Assembly: GCA_951799445.1 (NCBI GenBank) | Contig: OX637293.1 | Location: 4,340,001 to 4,404,000, forward strand | Direction: 5' to 3' | Length of the DNA stretch: 64,000 nucleotides | Origin: Pseudisothecium myosuroides | Lineage: Eukaryota > Streptophyta > Bryopsida > Hypnales > Lembophyllaceae | Shown: piece after piece, positions 57,476-64,000 of the stretch | Layout of the letters: each line of letters begins with the position of its first letter | How positions within the stretch are numbered: the first letter of the stretch is position 1 | The notes under the pieces: model-generated | What the model saw: the letters and a program-made list of their open reading frames with translations, nothing else | The model's database searches: none | What the model was told of the DNA's origin: nothing | Position numbers and translations under genes: made by a program

Positions 57476-59069
57476 CATTAAATCTTGAGTCAAGCTTGGA
57501 ACAAAATTGTCAGTGCCTGGCGGAAACTCAATCAGAACATCTCGTGCGCCCCACCAACCAATGGTGATGAGGTTCTCACAACGAACCTGTGGTGGACAAC
57601 GCAGTTCATTGGTCACACCTTTGGCTTCTCAAGGGAGCGCGCAACGGTTCTCATGACCAAAGGCTTACAACAAATAGGAGACCTGTGGTCATAGGAGAAT
57701 GAATCATTCAGAAGCTGGGAGGAGGTCCAAGTATGTTTCGAACTCCAGCCAGAGGAAAGAACGTTGTACATGAGAATACTGGTTGCAATCCCACTGGAAT
57801 GGCGGCATATGCTCATGGCGGCAGGACAAGTCACAAAGAAGAAGGATTTTCTTGGGTTGTTCACGGACCCAACAGATTCTATGCCCTTGCTAATTGTGTT
57901 ACAAAATAGCCAGGCCCAACTGCAGCTGTCCGGCCGCTGTGAAGACCTCAAGATCAGGCACACCCAGTTAATTTTTGAAGTGGGGGAACCGTCCATGCTT
58001 CTGCGGCCTAGACCGTATAATGGTCCACTAGAAGGGGAGATACATCAGGAGATGCTACAGAGGGTCAGGGTGGTAATCATGGCCAGAGGCTCTCAACCGT
58101 CGGCCAAAGCCTTCATGTTATTCACGGGGCCCATCAAGAGGTTAAAATTTGACCCCGGTAGATGGAGGTGGCCCAACGGGGAGCTACTGCATTCCTATAC
58201 CGCAAAGCAAGGTCAAGAATTGATCAAGCCCAGGCCTCAGTTAAAGCGATCGATACCAGAAAAGTGGCACGGGATCCTCCCGATGAATTACCAACCAGCA
58301 TGGTACGAGATCTGGCACCCGGCACGTCTCCAAAAGGAGGCTGGTTACCTCTGGTCAGTGGTCCATCAAGCGGTGGCGATCAATAGCTGGAGGGCCAAGT
58401 TGTTTCCAAAGATCGATACGACATGCCCATGTTGTGACAGTGGGTTGGAAGAAACGGTTCTACACAGGTTTGTGTTCTGTAGAGTGAGCCAAATGGCATG
58501 GCAATTTGCCCTCTTCGTCTTGTATCTGTCTCAGGGTATCCAAGCAGTGGAGGGGAGCTGGCCCAACCTAACGTGGCAGCAGTGTCTTCTCGGCTCGAAG
58601 CTGCCCAGGAAACTCAGACCGGGGGCCACAATCTGGTCACTAATTAGAGGGTCAGTGGTGTGGCTCTGCTAAATAGGGAGGAATGCTAAGGTTTTTAGTC
58701 AGGAGGAGTGGCCTCAGACGAAGATGGAGCAGATGATCTGGGAAGCAACCCTGGATCTTGGGAGGACGGCCTGGTTTCGTACTTCGCGGTTGTGTAACAG
58801 GTACCCCGATAATGCGGACAAGTTCATCCGCAAATTCAAAAATACGTGGCTCCATACTCCTTTTTTTGGCATTAGATAGGGGAGGGTCATAGAATGGCGC
58901 TTAAAGAGACTCACATGTGGGTCTCTGGTGTAAACTTTCATTCTTTGGGTTTTTGGTGGGTGGGGTTGTTGTTTGTCTCCAAGGCTTTGCCCTTGGCTTT
59001 CCGCCGTTTGTTCTTGGTCTTCTTGGAATAAACTCCGGATTTCAAAAAAAAAAAAACCATTAAATCTTG
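57476..59069 (+). mobile_element. 5'-truncated LINE retrotransposon with target duplication and poly(A)
   Basis: A body at 57488-59057 is flanked by identical 12-bp repeats, CATTAAATCTTG, at 57476-57487 and 59058-59069. The 3' end is an A run (59044-59056). One frame stays open from the 5' edge to TAG at 58877-58879 except for TAG at 57692-57694 and TAA at 58670-58672. Its C-terminal part has W...VVHQAVAINSWRAKLFP and the zinc-binding CPCC...ETVLHRFVFC pattern of the plant LINE reverse-transcriptase zinc-binding region. Clear duplication, tail and GC-rich composition amid AT-rich DNA indicate a fairly recent insertion. Confidence 0.9.
57488..58879 (+). pseudogene. C-terminal part of LINE ORF2 (zf-RVT region), disrupted
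   Basis: No initiating Met belongs to it, because the element is cut at its 5' end before the reverse-transcriptase core. The frame continues through TAG at 57692 and TAA at 58670. It includes CPCCDSGLEETVLHRFVFC (Cys/His zinc-binding motif of plant LINE C-termini) and, after the second stop, IGRNAKVF, corresponding to the family's W..RN..VF motif. The endonuclease and polymerase motifs are absent. Non-functional by itself. Confidence 0.85.
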
Positions 59070-61618
59070 GTATAAATGGATATTTGACGCATGCTTGAAA
59101 AAAATTATGGAGTAATATTTAAAAAAAAATGCTTAGGCATATATTATGGTACACAGTGACCAAAGTAGCTTTTTTTTGCATGATCTCTTTACTGTCTCCT
59201 AAAGTGATGTAGACTATCTTTGACCTTTACAACATGCATTGATTTAGACAACACTTTTAAATTATCTTATTATTGCATGTGACACTAATTTTATCAAAGT
59301 CATTCTATTTATGGTACCATATTTTTTTAATGAAAATGAACAAGTTTATTAGTTGTTGAATTTTAATTCTTTTTTTTTTAACCTAATTTTGGTATTGATT
59401 ACCATTACACTAGAAAATTAGGATAAATGTAAATGAAATTGTCAAAAACTTCTCCAAGAGAAATACCATTCATCAAATTTTAGATGAATTATATTCCTTT
59501 CATACAATAATATAGATGCAAGTACATAAATGATGTTTGGATGTCCAAAATGGATGATTATTTTTACCCACTTATATTTTAAGGAGTGCATCATGCTATC
59601 CAGAGAAAATTAACAAAATAAACGTTGGATTTGTAGTTGTGCCAAAATTAGGTCATCTAAGTGAAAGTTATGTCAACAAATTCATTTATATACTAAATTA
59701 TATTTTATTACTAAAAAGGTGGACCTTTTAGATTTTAGAAATGACCACAAGAAAGCCCACAACTAATCAAATTTTTCACATGAGTCTTCAATAAGGTAAA
59801 TATGCCAAATTACCAAGCATATTTCCTATCTAGGTACCTTGGAGAAGCTATTTCCCAAATCAAGTATTTATTAGAGATCAAGAAGTTTGAGAGAAGCCAT
59901 TTGCAAGTAGAATTGAGACATTCTGATAAGAAATGAATGTTTTGTGATTTTTCAAAGTTTGTTGGGACTAAATTCTTAAAGCGTGGTTAGACCCATGACC
60001 CATGCTAAACCACACAACGACATGTCACCTTCCTAAGTGCATTGTCATGATGCTACTGAAGTTTCGCTAAGATTGTGGTAATGGGTGGATGCCACAAATG
60101 GGAGGATCTACAGTGGGTAGCCCCAAAACTAATTGCTATTGTGCCTAATTACTATTAGTAGATTGTTCAAATTTTCAGATTTCCTTATTGGCAAGTGAAA
60201 GGAGGTTCCAACGCACCAAAGAATACAACAATTGGATACTGTATGCAAAAGTTTTGAAGGAACAAAGTTTGGTTCTAGAAGTGTTTCTTCCACATAGGTA
60301 CATAATTGATTTTGGAGATGTACACAAAGTGAAGATGGTGGTTTGGGGTCAGTGGCGCATTTGGGAGTGTCTACTTTAGTAAATGTCAGAATTGGGTGAT
60401 TGATGGCATTAGATTGTCCTACCGTAAGGTGGTAGTACCTATAACCATCCGCGTTGAAGCCATGCCAAATAGACCATGAAGCCAGTGTAGAAAATAAATG
60501 GCTGAATGGAAGGCAAATGAGAGAGTGGGAGCTGCAAAAAAATAACTTTTGAATTTTAAAAATTGCTTTCAAAAAGCTTGGTCAAAGTGCAAAGATAGTC
60601 TAATAAGTTCCACACTAGGTTTGAGCGTGTCTAGCTGCAATCCCTCTTCCTAGCTAATAGGAGGGGAGATAAGGAGGTGTAATGGAATAGGGTGTTCTTT
60701 CATTTAGCGTTTTATTGTTTTTTTCCTTGAGCTGGTTTTGTTTGGTTCTTTTTGTCGAGCTGTTTAGGCTTGGTTGCTGTTCTTTGGTTTCTTTTAAATG
60801 CAGTGGGTCTCCCATTTGTTCCAAAAAGAAAAGAAAAGTGCAAAGACAAAAAGCACCCATTGTCCATTCTTTGTGGCCCCATTTCCGAACAATATTTGCT
60901 CCCACATGCACCAATCTGCTATTGCCACGAAATCACCTAATTGCTACAGCTTGGTCTCCAGATGAATGGATTGGGGCTCTTACATGGAACGGGTTATGGG
61001 ACATGGAGGGAAATGGGTGCTCCTACCTTAGATCATTTTTAGGTCTACCTGACCGTTTTTCAAGTGCTTAAAGTGTAAAAAAGAAAAAAGCAGGTACAGT
61101 TACTGTACCCCAGATTCTGTATTTCCTTTTTGGAGACCAGGATGAGTGAACCTGCTGCCTCATCATTTGTTTAAAAAAACAAACTAAAAACTGTTGCCTC
61201 ACTTGCCTGCCTGTACTTCCTGGTGGACGGTTTAACTGTTCTAACTTCCACTCAAATCATCATGCCAGTGGTGCCGTGCACAGCTCTTCCAACGGTTTTC
61301 AGGACTCAAGATTGATCTACAAAATCAATTGATACGAGAATGGATGGCGAGCAATTCATTTGAAGGTCCAGTCAACCAGCTTGTGAGGCAAGAGTAACTT
61401 ATTATAAGTTATTCCATCCTTGCGTGGATACTGGCTTTTGAATTCGTTGTCCGTCTTACAGTAGGTGCTGTACCTCTGAAAGGGGGAATGTTATTACAGG
61501 AACTCTTCAGTCCTTCTTCTCTGGAGATTGGACTTTGGTTTGTGGTCATGTGGAGCCATACCATGTGGGGTCTGAATTTTGACCATAAAAATGAACTGTT
61601 CAAGCATCTGAAAAAAAC
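59070..61618. other. AT-rich and repeat DNA, no gene
   Basis: It contains the dispersed repeat 60120-60390. Frames near 60129-60572 (minus) and 60715-61071 (plus) are in or next to repeat sequence and lack domains. Confidence 0.5.
60120..60390 (+). repeat. Dispersed repeat, copy 1 of a pair
   Basis: The blocks TTGGCAAGTGAA, GGATAyTGTATGCAAAAGTT, GAACAAAGTTTGGTTCTA and TTTCTTCCACATAGGTA also occur in the same order and strand at 63410-63680. The copies are about 3.3 kb apart and diverged. Element class is unknown. Confidence 0.8.
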
Positions 61619-62069
61619 TTAACCCATAAACGCTGCGGAGGACGTTTTCCGGCTGATGAATGACAAAGAATCTCTCCAGTCATCGGGAAAAAGCCCCCCT
61701 CCGCTATAGTACTGTTTTAGTCGCTACGTAGTATAATACAGAAAACATACTATTGCAGTACTGCAACAATACTTGTCAGGATTCCTAATTGAAAGAGTAT
61801 TGTTGCAGTATTGCAATAGTATGTTTTCTGTATTATATTGTGTAGCAATTGAAACAATATTGCAGCAGTGTTGAAGCAACAGGGGGTACTTTCCTGATGC
61901 ATGCAAGACAAAACTGCAACTATTCATCCTCTAAATTTGTGGAAAATGGGAAGATCATCTATAGTAGTTTGACTTCCAATAAGTGCTTTTGCATTATTTT
62001 AATTCAACAATTCACACGGTGACAAAATAGATGATTTCCACGGTTATGAGCCCGTTGTTTAAGGGTTAA
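61619..62069. mobile_element. 230-bp TTAA MITE, copy 4 (inverted, interrupted)
   Basis: The ends are TTAACCCATAAACG at 61619 and GTTTAAGGGTTAA closing at 62069. Read on the minus strand the interior is the same as in the copies at 10891 and 45847 (CGTGTGAATTGTTG, TTGGAAGTCAAACTACTATAG, GAGGATGAATAGTTGCA). An extra piece of about 220 bp near 61700-61920, containing a long hairpin, interrupts it. Confidence 0.7.
61733..61836. repeat. 41-bp near-perfect hairpin with 22-base loop
   Basis: Arms 61733-61773 and 61796-61836 are reverse complements with one G/A difference, which is a G-U pair in RNA. Pairing continues outward with gaps to GCTAC at about 61723 and its inverse near 61846. The size and loop resemble a small plant microRNA-like or siRNA precursor, or a tiny fold-back transposon. 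Confidence 0.85.
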
Positions 62070-62866
62070 CCCTTTACTTTCTAAGAAGCCCAAATTGGAC
62101 CTCACATTTTTTTAGCAATTTTGAAGAGTTTAAAAGGAGATTTTAAAATATTTTAATAATTAATTATTTAAAACCAATACATGCAGTGTTCTTCACTAAA
62201 CTAATGATATAATAAAATTTTCCATTTAGATTATACTCCCTCTGTCCCACTAAGAACCTCCAAAATTCTTCCCATTAAGAAATTAACTATATTTTCAATC
62301 AAAGTGCCAAAAATACATTCATTCAAGAATAAATAACCCATCCCTTAGATCTATGCAAAATCTCAAGCTTAGACACTATCATTTAGGCACCCAAAATTTA
62401 TGTCAAAAGTGTGATATTTGAACATATTTTATAATTGCTGCCAGCTCTGTCATTTTAGATGATTTATGCAATGGGAGGTGTAATGACATGTTCTCCAACC
62501 TAAATATCCAAAAATAAAAAAACTATCCCATTTTATGATTAAATTTTAATAGCACCAAAGTAGTCACTAAATAGGCTGTCAACACTACTATTTGATAAAG
62601 AAATTAGTACAAGGTGTCTCATATTGCCAAGGCCAAGCTTGCAAGGCCACGGGAATGCTTTTTGATTTTCTCACTTGCCCCCACAAGGTTGTTCAATGTA
62701 ACAAACACTCACTAAACAATCAAAAACACAAAAAGGAGCTTTTTAGTGGGACAAAAATTATGCTTGATTTGGAGGTTTTTAGTGGGACAGAGGGAGTACT
62801 TTTTACTATATGATCAATCAAAGTTCGCAACTTAAAATCATGAATTCTTAGGAAGTAAAGGGCTAA
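62066..62866. mobile_element. TTAA element interrupted by a Stowaway MITE
   Basis: It begins TTAACCCTTTACTTTCTAAG at 62066, sharing that TTAA with the preceding element, and ends CTTAGGAAGTAAAGGGCTAA at 62866. The right TTAA has decayed to CTAA. Without the 561-bp Stowaway insertion only about 240 bp would remain. Confidence 0.65.
62234..62798. mobile_element. Stowaway-type MITE (Tc1/mariner class)
   Basis: The body 62236-62796 begins CTCCCTCTGTCCCACTAAGAACCTCC and ends in the inverse GGAGGTTTTTAGTGGGACAGAGGGAG, with TA on both sides (62234-62235 and 62797-62798). CTCCCTC(C/T)GTCCC ends with TA duplication are diagnostic for Stowaway. At 561 bp it is long for the group. No transposase frame is present. 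Confidence 0.92.
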
Positions 62867-63409
62867 GGTAAAGTAGCCCATTACGGACAAATTGATAGAA
62901 AACTCATTGTGGACACCTAGGAATGATCCCATTATAGTGTTCATCCCATAAATGAGATTTGGGCCACAATCAATGTCTTAGCTAATCGGAATGGAGTGAT
63001 TAGTGACCACAATAGGAACTTTTAGCTCTTTAGTGTTAATTCATTGTAGGAAGTGACTTTTTAGGCTTTCTATGTTAAAAAAAGATTGTGACTGCTTTAG
63101 GTGAGTAAGATGAGAGTTATGGATATAGTTTTTGTTGGTTTTTTGGGTAGTCAAGAGACATTTTTAGGCCATGATGGGTAGAACACTTAAAATTCATAAC
63201 AAATTCACACTTTGTCGGAAAAATATAATTTCAATTGCTCTTGCCATTTCTATCACTTGTCTTTATGAAGAAAAAATATTAAAAAATTAAAAAATTTCAG
63301 CAATGACATGAGGGCAAATTCCTCATTCTGTCCGTAATGGGCTGCTTTACCTTAGTTGGAGATGAGGCAAATGTGATAGCCACAAGCAAGCAAGAAGGTG
63401 GATACCCCC

Positions 63410-63680
63410 CAAATCGCCAATTTTTGGTATTGAGTTTAGTTATCATAATTAGATTGGTCAAATTTTCATATGTTCTTGTTGGCAAGTGAATGAAGGTTCC
63501 AGCCGGCACCACAAAATGTGACATTTGGATATTGTATGCAAAAGTTATCAAAGAACAAAGTTTGGTTCTAAAATGGTTTCTTCCACATAGGTATATAATT
63601 GATTTTGGAAATGTACACAAAGCAAAGATGGCAATTTAAGGTCAATGGCACATTTGGAGGTACCTACCTTATTGAATTGC
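63410..63680 (+). repeat. Dispersed repeat, copy 2 of a pair
   Basis: Same-strand relative of 60120-60390, with the shared GAACAAAGTTTGGTTCTA and TTTCTTCCACATAGGTA blocks. A minus-strand frame at 63297-63620 overlaps it and has no recognised domain. Confidence 0.8.
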
Positions 63681-64000
63681 AACTATTTCACTATTTCCTA
63701 CTAGAGTAACCGGCATTGCTGGATTTTTTTTTATAATTCCACATAAAGACAAATGTGAGAAATGGAGAGAACAATTGAATTTTTTTGATCAAAGTATAAA
63801 TTTGTTATGAAATTTTGAAGTGTGCTATCCAATTGGCCCAAATGAGTCTCTAGACTACCCTAAAACCAACAAAAAATGTATCTGGAATGGTCATTTTACT
63901 CACATATAGCAGTCACAATGTATTTCCTAACGTGACCACAACATGAAGGTCTATAAAAATCACATCCTATGATGAATTTACACTCAGAAGGTGGAAGTTC
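63681..64000. other. AT-rich window end, no gene
   Basis: Nothing recognisable; short frames only. Confidence 0.5.

Noticed and set aside
57764..58672. 302-codon frame as an independent host gene
   Set aside because: It is the C-terminal region of a LINE polyprotein bounded by target duplications and a poly(A) tail.

Overview
The window is nuclear DNA of a land plant. Protein-coding genes have many short GT-AG introns, and the two intact genes are plant families: an armadillo-repeat kinesin (ARK type) and a CCCH zinc-finger protein that opens with a VSWASEDSLCQVRLF-like block. A plant type II metacaspase relic, a plant-type LINE with a zinc-binding (zf-RVT-like) C-terminus and a Stowaway-type MITE agree with this. 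Nothing fixes the species. A bryophyte, lycophyte or fern is possible, but that is a guess. The gene islands have balanced base composition, while the DNA between them is very AT-rich and built almost entirely of decayed, nested, mostly non-autonomous transposons.

Layout. 1-3.1 kb: AT-rich flank with a candidate MITE. 3.16-4.52 kb: an unrecognised gene whose long reading frame carries one in-frame TAA. 7.48-9.99 kb: a four-exon type II metacaspase pseudogene with at least five disabling lesions but preserved introns and catalytic motifs. 10.4-20.8 kb: repeat field with a GAGCATCC-ended MITE, several elements bounded by TTAACCC...GGGTTAA, a 734-bp palindrome, a 177-bp tandem repeat and a 2-kb repeat shared with 53-56 kb. 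20.8-21.7 kb: tandem array of about 300-bp units leading into the GC-rich promoter of the CCCH gene. 22.59-26.71 kb: CCCH gene, 5 exons, 558 aa. 26.7-31.4 kb: AT-rich, no gene. 32.39-41.03 kb: ARK kinesin, 19 exons, 1105 aa predicted. 41-57 kb: repeats, a tRNA-Ser-like gene, fold-back elements and nested TTAA elements. 57.49-59.06 kb: 5'-truncated LINE with a 12-bp target duplication and poly(A) tail. 59-64 kb: further repeats, a TTAA MITE carrying a long hairpin, and a Stowaway MITE inside another TTAA element.

The genes do not form an operon or an obvious pathway. The most notable system is the abundant family of non-autonomous elements with TTAA target sites and CCC/GGG termini, the signature of piggyBac-like transposons. 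One of them (54474-55403) sits inside a repeat whose unoccupied paralogue, with a single TTAA, is present in this same window at 48836-48839. Elements also abut each other, sharing a single TTAA. Other points of interest are C-to-T decayed duplications next to the CCCH promoter, a fourfold 24-residue coiled-coil repeat in the kinesin, a tRNA-Ser-like gene with a UCA anticodon position, and several near-perfect hairpins.
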